DNA of 35,732 nucleotides from positions 1-35,732 of the forward strand of contig CASDPB010000023.1 in assembly GCA_949282305.1 (NCBI GenBank), written 5' to 3'. Positions 8,419 to 17,364 of this stretch are shown in pieces. The position numbers and the translations under genes are program-made. Position 1 is the first letter of the stretch. Every line of letters begins with the position of its first letter. The notes under the pieces were generated by a model. The model worked only from the letters and a program-made list of their open reading frames with translations, was not told the DNA's origin and searched no databases. This stretch comes from an uncultured Lentisphaeria bacterium. GTDB lineage: Bacteria; Verrucomicrobiota; Lentisphaeria; Victivallales; UBA1829.

Positions 8419-8441
8419 ATTTTTTATTTTTCGATTATAAT
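8414..8441 (+). promoter_or_regulatory. sigma-70-type promoter of the LacI-regulated cluster
   Basis: TTGCAA at 8414-8419 and a consensus TATAAT at 8436-8441 are separated by 16 bases. The regulator ATG lies 45 bases downstream. The surrounding 60 bases are strongly AT-rich. Confidence 0.65.
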
Positions 8442-8486
8442 TAAAAGACAGAAGATCAAAGCTGTATCTGAAAAGGAACACGTTTC

Positions 8487-9518
8487 ATGAAGATCAAACT
8501 GAAAGATGTTGCAGAGGCGCTGAATCTTTCTCCGACGACGGTCTCGCGGGCTCTGCGCAGCCATCCGACGATCAGCGAAGAAACACGCGCGGCAGTTTTT
8601 GCAGAGGCGGAAAAGCTGGGGTATCAGGTTTCCTATACGCATAAAGGGCGCAAGCCGCACTCGGGAAAGGCTTCCTTGAATCTGCTTGCACTGGTCAGCG
8701 GCAACGCTTCCAACGACTCCGATCTGCAAAATGCTTCCGGGCTGACGCATGAGACGTTGAAGGGGATCAGCGATGTTGTCAATCATTTCGATGCGCGGCT
8801 CATCATCGACTTCGTGGATTCCGGACACTTGTCGCAGACGGAGTTGAATGAGAAGTGCGCGGCGTTTGACGGAATCATTTTCATTCACCATTTTGAGGAG
8901 GCGCAGGTCAGGGCGGTTTCCCGGAAAAAGCCCTGCGTTTCCGCAGATTATACGTATCCTTCGACAAAGGTGGACGTTGTGTCCGGCGGCGATGTTGACC
9001 AGTTTATCTTTCTGATCCGGCATCTGGGAAAATTGGGACACACCCGGATCGGTTATCTGGATTTTCCCGGCGGTTATCATCCGCGCGGAGTGCGCGGTTA
9101 TCTCGGTTTCCGCGCGGGATTGATGGAGGCGGGGCTTGAAGACAATCCCGCATTTCATCTGCTGAACGGGAATTTCCCCGATGAGAAGGCGAAACTTGCA
9201 AAGGCGGTTGAATTGACGGAGAAAAGAGAGGTCGATGTCTGGGTCTGCGCCAACGATTATGCCGCGATGGATCTTCTGGAACAGCTTTCCCTGCATGGGA
9301 TTTCCGTTCCGGAGGATGTTTCCATCACCGGATTCGGGGGCATTCATTTCCCCGGTACAAACCTGAAACTGTGTTCGTTCCGGACTCCGTTTGAACAGAT
9401 CGGCCAGGAGGCGGCGAAGTTTTTGTTTGACAGAATCCGCTTTCCCGGAATTCCCGCCCGCCATGCTTTCATAGACTGCGTTTTTACAGAAGGGAACAGT
9501 GTGAAATGTCTGAAATGA
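8487..9518 (+). CDS. LacI-family transcriptional regulator
   Basis: The 343-residue protein has an N-terminal LacI helix-turn-helix (KLKDVAEALNLSPTTVSRALRSHPTISEETR, seen as LKDVAEALNLSPTTVSRALR at residues 5-24) and a hinge around residue 50. A periplasmic-binding-protein-like sensor domain follows, with DGIIFIHHFEEAQ, LGHTRIGYLDFPGGYHPRGVRGYLGF and WVCANDYAAMDLLEQLSLHGISVPEDVSITGFG. Members bind a sugar or related ligand and repress nearby catabolic genes. The gene overlaps the oxidoreductase by 13 bases and heads the cluster up to about 16706, so it probably controls it and itself. The ligand cannot be told from sequence. Confidence 0.93.
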   Translation: MKIKLKDVAEALNLSPTTVSRALRSHPTISEETRAAVFAEAEKLGYQVSYTHKGRKPHSGKASLNLLALVSGNASNDSDLQNASGLTHETLKGISDVVNHFDARLIIDFVDSGHLSQTELNEKCAAFDGIIFIHHFEEAQVRAVSRKKPCVSADYTYPSTKVDVVSGGDVDQFIFLIRHLGKLGHTRIGYLDFPGGYHPRGVRGYLGFRAGLMEAGLEDNPAFHLLNGNFPDEKAKLAKAVELTEKREVDVWVCANDYAAMDLLEQLSLHGISVPEDVSITGFGGIHFPGTNLKLCSFRTPFEQIGQEAAKFLFDRIRFPGIPARHAFIDCVFTEGNSVKCLK

Positions 9519-10786
9519 CAGACAGTGATTTCATCGTGGAGCCGGAGCGCCGGATTCCGGTTGCCGGGACTGCCGACGTGATTGTCTGCGGCGGCGGTCC
9601 CGCGGGGGTATGTGCGGCTGTCGCCGCCGCCCGTCTTGGCGCAAGGACTCTGCTTCTGGAGCGGGGAGGCGCGCTGGGCGGTATCATGACGTCCGGCTTG
9701 ATGTCGAACATCATTGACTCGGAAGGGAAAGGTGGACTGCTCCGGGAGATGATCCGTGATCTGACGGCGCTGGGGGCGAAAGGGGATCGCATGGTGTTTG
9801 ATGTCGAAACGGTTAAATGTTATCTGGAGCGTCTCTGTCTTGATGCGGGTGTGAAGATTCGCCTGCATACCGTTGCCGCCGCAGTGCATTGCGACGATGA
9901 AACACGTCTGCGGACGGTTGTCACGGAATCCAAGTCCGGGAGGGAGGCATGGCGCGCAAAGATTTTCATCGACTGTACCGGAGACGGGGATCTTGCGGCT
10001 CTTGCAGGGTGCTCCTGCGAGCTCGGCCGTCCGGAGGACGGCACCCTCCAGGCAATGAGTTTTTGCGCCATGCTTTACGGGGTTGCGGCGGACTCCATCC
10101 CCGAAATGATCCGGATAGAGAATGATGACGGCAAGCGCAATCTGTTCCGTTTTCTGCGTGAACACAACTGCGAGCCTTCTTATGGACAGCCCACGCTGTT
10201 CCGTACCGGACCGGACAGTTATCTGCTGATGTCCAATCATCAATACGGTTTTTCCCCGCTTGATGCGGATGCCGTGACCGGAGCGACGCTGGAAGCGCGG
10301 GCGGAACTCTGCCGTCAGCTTGAATGTCTGCGGACTCATGACCCGCGTTTTGTGAATGCGCGTTTCGGCGCGACTGCGGATTATATCGGCATTCGTGAGG
10401 CGCGGCGGATTTCCGGGCTTTACCGTGTGACACGGGAGGATATCACGTCGGGGCGTCGCCATGCGGATGCGGTCTGCCGGATGCGTTTCGGAGTTGATGT
10501 GCATTCCACCTCGCCGAATGCGCATAAGGGATACAGTTCTGAGGGCTGCAATGTGAAGCCTTATGACATTCCCCTGCGTGCGCTGATCGCCAGGGATGTG
10601 AAAGGACTGATGATGGCGGGGCGCTGCATCAGCGGCGATTTTTACGCCCATGCCAGTTATCGTGTTATCGGAGGAGCCGCGCCGACCGGAGAGGCGGCGG
10701 GAATCTGCGCCGCACTGGCGGCAGGGAGGGACTGTCTGCCGCAGGAGGTGCCGTTTGAAGAGATTGCAACTCAAATTGAATTATAA
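9506..10786 (+). CDS. FAD-dependent oxidoreductase (PF12831 type)
   Basis: The 426-residue protein begins with a Rossmann FAD-binding segment: [20 protein letters not shown] (glycine motif at about residues 29-34) and [20 protein letters not shown]. It continues with [27 protein letters not shown] and a C-terminal [20 protein letters not shown], the second FAD-contact region of the family. Related proteins are common beside glycoside hydrolases in Lentisphaerota, Planctomycetes and Bacteroidota and are presumed to oxidise a carbohydrate-derived substrate; none is defined here. No signal peptide is seen. GAAGGGA about nine bases upstream supports the start, which overlaps the LacI gene by 13 bases and implies coupled translation. 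Confidence 0.88.
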   Translation: MSEMTDSDFIVEPERRIPVAGTADVIVCGGGPAGVCAAVAAARLGARTLLLERGGALGGIMTSGLMSNIIDSEGKGGLLREMIRDLTALGAKGDRMVFDVETVKCYLERLCLDAGVKIRLHTVAAAVHCDDETRLRTVVTESKSGREAWRAKIFIDCTGDGDLAALAGCSCELGRPEDGTLQAMSFCAMLYGVAADSIPEMIRIENDDGKRNLFRFLREHNCEPSYGQPTLFRTGPDSYLLMSNHQYGFSPLDADAVTGATLEARAELCRQLECLRTHDPRFVNARFGATADYIGIREARRISGLYRVTREDITSGRRHADAVCRMRFGVDVHSTSPNAHKGYSSEGCNVKPYDIPLRALIARDVKGLMMAGRCISGDFYAHASYRVIGGAAPTGEAAGICAALAAGRDCLPQEVPFEEIATQIEL

Positions 10787-10806
10787 AACGAAGAAGGGAT
10801 TTGAAG

Positions 10807-11637
10807 ATGTCTGCGCAAACAAAAATCCGCGGCAAGGGATTCTCTCCCGCATTTTTTGAAGTTTTTAACGGAGCCGGAAAAATGGCGGAGGCGGGAAAAG
10901 AAAATCTCAACCGTCCCCCCGGACAGCTTCCGGCTGATGTTCAGAAGTCTCGCTGTTGTGCAGTAAGGTTTTCCATTAAACAATTCACATTGATAGAGCT
11001 TCTTATCGTAATAGCGATCATCGCGATCCTTGCCGGAATGCTTCTGCCTGCACTGAGCAGTGCGAGAGAAAAAGCCAAGACGATTTCCTGTGCCGGAAAC
11101 TTGAAGCAGATCGGGCTTTATACCGCGACTTATGCCAATGATTACAAAGACTATCTGCCGAAAAAGGAGGATGCTTCAGATTCCTCCACGCGTTATCTCT
11201 GGCATCTTGCGCTGATGGATACGGGCAATGCTCCGATTACGATCAAAACCTTTGACAACGGAGGCATGAAACCGGTATCCATCTTCAAATGTCCCTCCGC
11301 AGCACCGAAGAATATTTACGGAAACGATTGGCCGGGAACTCATTACGGGCAGGATCGGAAAATCAGCATTTCCTATTTGAAAGCAATGGATTATCCAACC
11401 GGATGCCTGCGTCTTTCCTCTTACAGAAAGCCAAGTGCAAAGGCGTGGATCGCGGATGCCGGAAAAGGTCAGGAGGTACACGTGGATACCGCTTGCTATC
11501 CGAGCCTGCGGCACAACAAGCGCTGGAACATTGTCTATATGGACGGGCATGTCGGCGATTTGAATTATGTCCCGCGCTATAGATTTCTCGGCAATGCCGA
11601 TGAAGACGATTTCTGGGATATTCATGAGGTAAAATAG
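10807..11637 (+). CDS. prepilin-type N-terminal domain protein with H-X9-DG motif
   Basis: After a long basic leader, [20 protein letters not shown] begins at about residue 60 and is a class I type IV pilin-like helix. [24 protein letters not shown] follows, as in the large families of G-type pseudopilins of PVC bacteria. Near the C-terminus [16 protein letters not shown] contains the processing-associated H-X9-DG motif. Position -1 is Gln (KQ before FTLIE), not Gly, as often in this group. The ATG at 10807 has GAAGGGA seven bases upstream; a second in-frame ATG at 10882 with GGAG upstream would shorten the leader. Its place between the oxidoreductase and a secreted hydrolase suggests a cell-surface glycan-binding or scaffold role, not pilus assembly; this is inference. 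Confidence 0.85.
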   Translation: MSAQTKIRGKGFSPAFFEVFNGAGKMAEAGKENLNRPPGQLPADVQKSRCCAVRFSIKQFTLIELLIVIAIIAILAGMLLPALSSAREKAKTISCAGNLKQIGLYTATYANDYKDYLPKKEDASDSSTRYLWHLALMDTGNAPITIKTFDNGGMKPVSIFKCPSAAPKNIYGNDWPGTHYGQDRKISISYLKAMDYPTGCLRLSSYRKPSAKAWIADAGKGQEVHVDTACYPSLRHNKRWNIVYMDGHVGDLNYVPRYRFLGNADEDDFWDIHEVK

Positions 11638-11667
11638 GTTGTATGCGGAATGAGAACTGGAGAAAAA

Positions 11668-14600
11668 ATGAAAATCTGTTTGATTTATGCTGTGTTGTTG
11701 TCGGTACTGTCGGCATGGGCGGATGAAAGGCTTGTTTTTTCCTGTGATTTTACAAACGGCTTTCTTCCTCAGGTCTGCATTCAGCCGTGCGATATTTTCC
11801 CGAAAGGGGTGAAAATCGTGGATACGGAGGATGGAAAGGCATTGCGCTTCGGAAAAGGAAAGGACGGCTCAATCAGCTGTCTGACATATCGTTTGAAATC
11901 TTCCGTCAATCCTGAAAAACTGGCGGAAGACGAACTACCGTTTCCTATGCGCTTCGGGCGTCTTGAATTCCGTTTCCGCCCGGTAGACTGGTCGCTTGGA
12001 GATCCGCCGTTCAATATGATGCTGAAACTGGAAGGTCCTCTGCGGACGAATCTGCATCTGACTTATACCCGTCCGCATTCGACGGGAATCGCATCGCTTC
12101 AGGCTGCCTATGGACAATATCAGAATCCCGCCGTCGGAAAAGGGAAACTGCCTGTCATTTTTCCTCTTGTGAAACTCGACGGCAGCAGAAAATGGCATAA
12201 GGCGGTATTTGAATGGAAACCTGACATGGTAAAGCTGACGGCAGACGGGGAAAGCGTCATTCTCGCTACGAAAAACCTGGCATATCCGCGCTCGAAATTC
12301 TATGCGGAACAACTGCAGATCGGTTCTCCGTTTGACGTGCTGCTGCGGGGAGAAACTGAAATTGCGGATATCAGAATCTATTCGACACTGCCGGAGAAAA
12401 AATCCTCCTCCGCCCTGCCGGAGCGTTTTCCCGAGCTGACTGTCAATGCAATGAAAGCGCCTCTGATCGACGGGGAGATCACCGAAGCGGAATGGGGGAA
12501 TGTTTCACGCTATACCGGTTTTTCAAAACTGCCCGGTGCTGCCGTCGGGCATCACCAGCCCGTGGTCCGGATCGGTTATGATGAGCAGGCGGTTTACATC
12601 GCGCTTAAAAGTCCGGGTCATAAAAGACCGCCCGTTGCAGAAAAGGACCGGAGGGACGGCAATCTGTGGGAGGATGACGGCATTGAATTTTATGTCTCTC
12701 CGGATCGGCAGAGGAAAGAGGAGTATTATCAGTTCATTGTGAATTACAGGGGAGCCGTTTTCGATCAGCATTTCCGCGCAGGAGCGTCTCCGGTGGAATG
12801 CCAGTCGTGGAACAGCTCCGGAATCCGTGTCGCATCGAAGACTGCCGGAGATGCCCGGAGCATGGAAATTGCAATCCCGTTTGCCGATTTTGGAAAGACA
12901 ATGCCAGCCGCAGGGGATTGCTGGTATTTCAATTTATGCGAGACTTTGCAGGGAATCGGTTTCTTTTCCATGGCGCCGGTGGCAAACAGTTATGCCGAGC
13001 CGGGCAAGTTCGGCATCCTGAGATTTGCCGGAAAGGATGCGCCGGTGATCGACTTTTCCAGTCTTGGCGGTTTGTCCGGCGGCGCTGCGGAATTCCGGTG
13101 CGGAATCAAGGGCTGTTCACCGGCACAGCTTGAGGTGAATGCCATGCGCTATGATGAGACCGCGCAAACGGAATTTCCGCTGTTCGGAGAAACTGCCGCG
13201 GTGTCTGCCGAACCCCGCATCTGTTTCCGCGCCGGCGAAGATAAACTTGGAAAGACGGGCACACTTTATGCAAATATTCAGCATCGCGGAACCCGCCTTT
13301 ATGCAGGCAGGTTCTCTTATGAAGTACAGCGCGGGGCGGAAGTGGAAACCATGCGGCGGGTGGTGATTCAGGGGAAAAACTTTCTGAAGGTTTCCACAGC
13401 ACATAATCCCGACAACTCAAGCAGACTCCGCCTCACTGTCATAGACAAGTCCGGGAAAACGGTCATAACGAAAACTGTTCCGGTGACGGACATGAAACAG
13501 GATACGCTTCTCCCGCTTTCCGGGGTGCCGGAGGGCGACTATCTGCTTTTTCTCGAACTTCTGGACCGGAACGGACACGTTTACCGGAAGTCGGAGGCAC
13601 GCGCATTTACGGTTTACGGCGCTGTCACTCCGTGGCAGGGATGCGAACTGGTGAAGACCGATCATGTGCCCGCGCCGTGGACTCCTCTGAAAGTGACGGA
13701 AAAAGACGGCAGGCTGTCTGTCTCCTGCTGGAACCGGACTTATGTTTTCGGTCCCCGTTCTTTGTTTGCCGAACAGATTGTTACCGGCGGAATGAACTGT
13801 CTGGCTTCTCCTGTGAGGCTGGATGCTGTAAGGGAAAAGAAAAAACTTGAACTTCGGAACGTTGCGGTGAAAGCCGTGGCGGTGTCGGAGCGCCGGGCGG
13901 TCATTGAGTCCGCCGGAGTGCTGAAAGGGCAGGGGACGGTCAAAGTCCGGGCGGAGATTGATTATGACGGGTTCATCTGGTATCAGATGGAACTGGCTTC
14001 TGGGGAAAACATGTCTTTCGACAGACTGGCTGTCACACTGGAGATGCCGCGTAATTGTTCCACTCTTCTCAATTCCGGCGACCGCAGTCTCCGGAATACG
14101 GGCAGGACTCCGGTAAAATGGAGCAAAATGCTTGACGACACCTTCGGTCCTTTCTGGATTGGCAGTGAAAAGGGCGGCTTGAGCTTCGGCATCGAATCGG
14201 CGGAAAACTGGCGAAACCGTGACCCCGGCAGTCAGGCTGTTGTCAGGAGGGATGCGGGAAACGCGGAAATTTCAATTCAGATCATAGACCGTCCGGCAAA
14301 AATGGCGAAAAACTTGAGTTACGGCTTTTATGTTCATCCGACGCCGGTCCGTCCCCGCCCGGAAAACTATCGCAAGGTTCGAGTTCAATACTGGTTCGCG
14401 CACAATAGAGATCAGCTGGCGGGAAAGGGATACCCGTCCAATCTTTCATGGTGGATGTCGAGCTTCACTTTTCAGGGATATCCTGAATGGGTGACTGACA
14501 GGACAGAGATTGCCGAGATGGACAGGAAACGGGCAAATTTCGGCTATCTTTCCAGGGATTACAATCATTATGACACACTCACGAAAGAGCGGTGCCGCTC

Positions 14601-15657
14601 CGGCTGGTATGCCGCGTATTCCAGCATTGGGCGCAATGCCCCGGAAGTCATCTGGAACGGGGAGATGTGGCGCGCGGGTTCGCAGGATAAACTTTACGGC
14701 AATACACTCTATGATTACAGCATGGACATGATAGAGGTATGCAAGACGAAGGATTATTCCGACTTTTATCTCTGGCGTTTCGACAAAAGCAGAAAAGAGC
14801 ATCCCCGCGTTGACGGGCTTTACTTCGATCTGATGTTCTGGCCGGCATGCACGAGAGAGGATCACGGGCACGGCTATACGGATGAGAACGGAAAACGCAA
14901 GCCGACCTACGCGATCCGGGAACACAGAAAATGGCTTGAACGGCTCTATCTCTATTGCAAGGAGAGGGCGGACGGAGCACCGCTTATCATGCATCTTTCC
15001 GGTGCGACTTCGCGGGTTGCCGGATTCAGTTATGCTGATTATTTTCTCGACGGAGAGCTTTGGCAGGAAAAGCTGGTCAGCGATCGTTCCTATAAGGCGA
15101 TGACGCTGGACTGTCTGCGCGCCGAGATTCTGCCGCATATCTGGGGACCCGGTCTGATCTGGTGCAGCCAGCTTTACCGCATAGCACCTTTCGTGCCCGC
15201 CGGACAGCGGAAAACATGGAAGCTGGAACCGTGGGCGGAACGACATATGGCGGGAATGCTTCTGCTTCATGATGTGATTCCGGACAGAACTTCACAGAAT
15301 GACACGGCATGGAAAATCTGGCTGGCGCTGGACCGTTTCCAGTTGTCGGACAAGGATCTTTTCCTGCCGTATTGGGAAACGTGCGGCATTTCCGGAAATG
15401 CCGATGGCGTGAATACCGCTGTCACTGCCTATCTCAACGCCGGAGAGAAACGCATGCTGATGGTTCTTTTCAACAACAGGGACACGGAATACAGGTTCCG
15501 GATTGCTCCGGATATTCGCAGATTGTTCGGGGCGTCAGGCACCGTTGACGGAGAGGATCTGGAAACCGGCGCGGAGCTGTTCCGGGGGCAGGACGAATTC
15601 ACGCTTGATGTCCCGAAGCGCGACTTCCGGCTGATTGAGCTGAAATTCCGACAGTGA
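11668..15657 (+). CDS. large secreted protein with LamG-like, CBM9-like and DUF6067/GH-like regions
   Basis: The 1329-residue protein starts with a signal peptide (MKICLIYAVLLSVLSAWADE). Residues 20-240 look like a concanavalin/LamG-type sandwich. Residues 256-454 resemble CBM9-type sugar-binding domains: APLIDGEITEAEWGNV, VRIGYDEQAVYIALK, LWEDDGIEFYVSP and YYQFIVNYRGAVFDQ. A beta-rich linker follows. From about 674 to the end the sequence resembles DUF6067-type glycoside-hydrolase-like proteins, with PFWIGSEKGGLSFGIESAENWR, VDGLYFDLMFW near 1050 and YFLDGELWQEKL near 1125, which supply several acidic candidates for catalysis. The catalytic residues and substrate are not established. The start at 11668 is preferred over 11650 because GGAG lies just upstream and the signal peptide then begins the protein. 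The next gene follows 14 bases after its stop. Confidence 0.8.
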   Translation: MKICLIYAVLLSVLSAWADERLVFSCDFTNGFLPQVCIQPCDIFPKGVKIVDTEDGKALRFGKGKDGSISCLTYRLKSSVNPEKLAEDELPFPMRFGRLEFRFRPVDWSLGDPPFNMMLKLEGPLRTNLHLTYTRPHSTGIASLQAAYGQYQNPAVGKGKLPVIFPLVKLDGSRKWHKAVFEWKPDMVKLTADGESVILATKNLAYPRSKFYAEQLQIGSPFDVLLRGETEIADIRIYSTLPEKKSSSALPERFPELTVNAMKAPLIDGEITEAEWGNVSRYTGFSKLPGAAVGHHQPVVRIGYDEQAVYIALKSPGHKRPPVAEKDRRDGNLWEDDGIEFYVSPDRQRKEEYYQFIVNYRGAVFDQHFRAGASPVECQSWNSSGIRVASKTAGDARSMEIAIPFADFGKTMPAAGDCWYFNLCETLQGIGFFSMAPVANSYAEPGKFGILRFAGKDAPVIDFSSLGGLSGGAAEFRCGIKGCSPAQLEVNAMRYDETAQTEFPLFGETAAVSAEPRICFRAGEDKLGKTGTLYANIQHRGTRLYAGRFSYEVQRGAEVETMRRVVIQGKNFLKVSTAHNPDNSSRLRLTVIDKSGKTVITKTVPVTDMKQDTLLPLSGVPEGDYLLFLELLDRNGHVYRKSEARAFTVYGAVTPWQGCELVKTDHVPAPWTPLKVTEKDGRLSVSCWNRTYVFGPRSLFAEQIVTGGMNCLASPVRLDAVREKKKLELRNVAVKAVAVSERRAVIESAGVLKGQGTVKVRAEIDYDGFIWYQMELASGENMSFDRLAVTLEMPRNCSTLLNSGDRSLRNTGRTPVKWSKMLDDTFGPFWIGSEKGGLSFGIESAENWRNRDPGSQAVVRRDAGNAEISIQIIDRPAKMAKNLSYGFYVHPTPVRPRPENYRKVRVQYWFAHNRDQLAGKGYPSNLSWWMSSFTFQGYPEWVTDRTEIAEMDRKRANFGYLSRDYNHYDTLTKERCRSGWYAAYSSIGRNAPEVIWNGEMWRAGSQDKLYGNTLYDYSMDMIEVCKTKDYSDFYLWRFDKSRKEHPRVDGLYFDLMFWPACTREDHGHGYTDENGKRKPTYAIREHRKWLERLYLYCKERADGAPLIMHLSGATSRVAGFSYADYFLDGELWQEKLVSDRSYKAMTLDCLRAEILPHIWGPGLIWCSQLYRIAPFVPAGQRKTWKLEPWAERHMAGMLLLHDVIPDRTSQNDTAWKIWLALDRFQLSDKDLFLPYWETCGISGNADGVNTAVTAYLNAGEKRMLMVLFNNRDTEYRFRIAPDIRRLFGASGTVDGEDLETGAELFRGQDEFTLDVPKRDFRLIELKFRQ

Positions 15658-15671
15658 AAGGGAGGGAATAC

Positions 15672-16706
15672 ATGCTGAACACAGGGCAATGCGGCGAGTT
15701 TAAAATCTTCATGCCGGAAGAAGAAATCATACCGGAATGCAAACTCAGGAACGAAAGAGTTCTCAAAATAAACCGCCGCTTTCTTGAAACATCCGGAACG
15801 GCGGACGGGAAGCGGCTTTCGATTACCGGAACGTTTATTTATGCGCATCCTCCGGATTATGCGGGGACTCCGACTCTGGACTGGGGAAAACGGGAATGGG
15901 GAGAGGCGTTTCAACGCCTGAAAAAGCTGGGAATGGACACCGCGGTGTTTCAGGCGTCGGCATGGAACGAACTGGAAGAAGTTTATTACCGTTCCGCTGT
16001 ATTTCATTCTTTTCGCTCATGGAACGTCGTGGAGCCGATGCTTTATGCCGCCCGCGAGAACGGAATGACTGTCTTTCTCGGCGGATACGGTTCCGTTTCC
16101 GGCTGGAATCTTCCGCCGGACGATTCCGCCATGGCGCGCGAGGTGGAACGGCAGACGGCATGTCTCTCCGAACTGCTGGAATACCGGGAACTTTTCGACG
16201 GGGTCTACTATTCCCCCGAAACGGCATTTCAGGGAAAGCGCGACTTCAAGCGTGAGAAGGGACTGAACAGAATTTACCGGGAGTATTTCGGGCGAGTGAA
16301 AGAGATGATCCCCGGAAAAAAAATCCTGATGTCCCCCGCCAGCATCTGCTATCCCGGCAAGTGCCGGGAGTTCACGGAATCATGGTTGGCGATTCTTGAC
16401 GGGGTGCCGCTGGATATTCTTGCCCCGCAGGATTCCGTCGGCTGTGGCTGCTGCACTTTGGAGGAGCAGCCGGAGATGTGGCGCCTGTGGAGCCGCATCG
16501 CGCGGGAAAAGCGGATTCCTCTGTGGGCGGATATTGAGCTGTTCGAGCGTCGCGATTTCGGCGGTACCGCTCCTTTCACGGCGGCTTCCGCGGAACGTAT
16601 TGCGGCGCAGTGCGGAAATGTTTCGCCTTATGTGGAAAAGTGTATCTGCTGGGAGGCGCTTTCTTTTCCCCTGCAGGTTTCAGGGACGGAAGAGGCGCAG
16701 GAATAA
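15672..16706 (+). CDS. DUF4434-like TIM-barrel protein
   Basis: The 344-residue product resembles DUF4434 proteins, a TIM-barrel group related to glycoside hydrolases. Landmarks are ITGTFIYAHPPDYAG, WGEAFQRLKKLGMDTAVFQASAW, VFLGGYGSVSGWN, LFDGVYYSPETAFQG, LDILAPQDSVGCGCC and RIPLWADIELFERR. The last two contain Asp and Glu residues at barrel-strand ends. No signal peptide is visible, so it is probably cytoplasmic. A strong ribosome-binding site (AAAGGGAGGG) precedes the ATG at 15672; a GTG at 15654 overlapping the previous stop is less likely. It closes the LacI cluster and probably acts on products of the upstream secreted protein, although no activity can be named. Confidence 0.75.
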   Translation: MLNTGQCGEFKIFMPEEEIIPECKLRNERVLKINRRFLETSGTADGKRLSITGTFIYAHPPDYAGTPTLDWGKREWGEAFQRLKKLGMDTAVFQASAWNELEEVYYRSAVFHSFRSWNVVEPMLYAARENGMTVFLGGYGSVSGWNLPPDDSAMAREVERQTACLSELLEYRELFDGVYYSPETAFQGKRDFKREKGLNRIYREYFGRVKEMIPGKKILMSPASICYPGKCREFTESWLAILDGVPLDILAPQDSVGCGCCTLEEQPEMWRLWSRIAREKRIPLWADIELFERRDFGGTAPFTAASAERIAAQCGNVSPYVEKCICWEALSFPLQVSGTEEAQE

Positions 16707-16764
16707 AAGAGTGATTTCATTGTGCTTTTTGAAAGCTGGGTGCGGATTTTTTTTATTTTTCTGC

Positions 16765-16792
16765 TTGTAATCACTTGAACCGTTATTATATT
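16765..16792 (+). promoter_or_regulatory. candidate promoter of the tad operon
   Basis: TTGTAA at 16765-16770 and TATATT at 16787-16792 are 16 bases apart in the AT-rich gap between the glycan cluster and the first pilin gene. Transcription would give a leader of about 70 bases, with a possible short CCTGC/GCAGG stem near 16804-16828. No clear terminator for the upstream cluster was seen. Confidence 0.45.
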
Positions 16793-16870
16793 ACCGGAAA
16801 TTGCCTGCTCCATGATGGGTGTCGCAGGATGGGTTGTAATCATAAATACAGAACAGGGAGACTTGTGGAA

Positions 16871-17065
16871 ATGAGTAGAAAAATGATGCCTCGTCGTAGT
16901 TATGCCACATTCGTCGAATATGCAATGCTTGCAGGTCTGGTTGCGGTGATTGTCGCCGTTGCCGTGATGGTGTTCGGCAAGAACTTGAAAAACATTTTCA
17001 GCGATACTGCCGAAAAAGTGGAGCAGGTGGATACCAAAGTCAAAGGGTCTGACCTGAGCAAATAA
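16871..17065 (+). CDS. flp: Flp-type pilin (major pilin candidate)
   Basis: The 64-residue protein has a basic leader, the Flp motif FVEY with Glu at +5 and Tyr at +6, and a hydrophobic helix (AMLAGLVAVIVAVAVMVFG). A short tail includes NLKNIFSDTAEKVEQV, a common Flp C-terminal pattern. Processing should occur before ATFVEYAM, but position -1 is Tyr (residue 11), where nearly all Flp prepilins have Gly. The ATG at 16871 is chosen because GGGAG lies upstream and the leader then has a normal short length; in-frame upstream starts would add a non-pilin extension. It is the first gene of the tad operon, where the structural pilin usually sits. Confidence 0.85.
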   Translation: MSRKMMPRRSYATFVEYAMLAGLVAVIVAVAVMVFGKNLKNIFSDTAEKVEQVDTKVKGSDLSK

Positions 17066-17078
17066 GAATAAGGTTGAT

Positions 17079-17306
17079 ATGTCCAGGCATACGGGAACCG
17101 GAATCTTCACGAAGACGGTGAGTCTGCTCCGTAAGTGGAGAAGGCATTGCGCCGATGACTGCGGGCTGGCGATGCTGGAATATGCGCTGCTGCTCGCATC
17201 CCTGGTGGTGCTGCTGGGGGCGTTTGCCCCGGGGAGTCATGTTTATCAGGTGCTGAGCAATGACATGCAGTTGCGTTTGTGGCTGATCTCCATGCCGATT
17301 CTCTGA
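17079..17306 (+). CDS. second Flp/TadE-like pilin or pseudopilin
   Basis: The 75-residue protein has a 29-residue basic leader ending in DDCG, then LAMLEYALLLASLVVLLGAF, giving a standard Gly at -1 and Glu-Tyr at +5/+6. Only about 25 residues follow the helix (SHVYQVLSNDMQLRLWLI within them), with no Flp-like tail. It may be a minor pilin or an alternative major pilin. The leader is much longer than in the first pilin and the two mature sequences differ. It lies 13 bases after flp. Confidence 0.75.
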   Translation: MSRHTGTGIFTKTVSLLRKWRRHCADDCGLAMLEYALLLASLVVLLGAFAPGSHVYQVLSNDMQLRLWLISMPIL

Positions 17307-17364
17307 AATATTGATAGGTTTTTCCGGTTCCGGCATTGTGCCCTGGAGGGAGAATCATTGCCTG

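Noticed and set aside
9344-10774. Minus-strand open frame of 476 codons
   Set aside because: It is antisense to the FAD oxidoreductase, which has intact cofactor motifs.
10807-11637. Part of the Tad pilus system
   Set aside because: Its helix is of the class I FTLIEL type and it has an H-X9-DG motif, unlike the Flp and TadE proteins; it lies in a separate cluster.
16775-16870. Longer start for the first pilin
   Set aside because: The extension has no pilin leader character and lies before the clear GGGAG and ATG at 16871; it also overlaps the proposed promoter.
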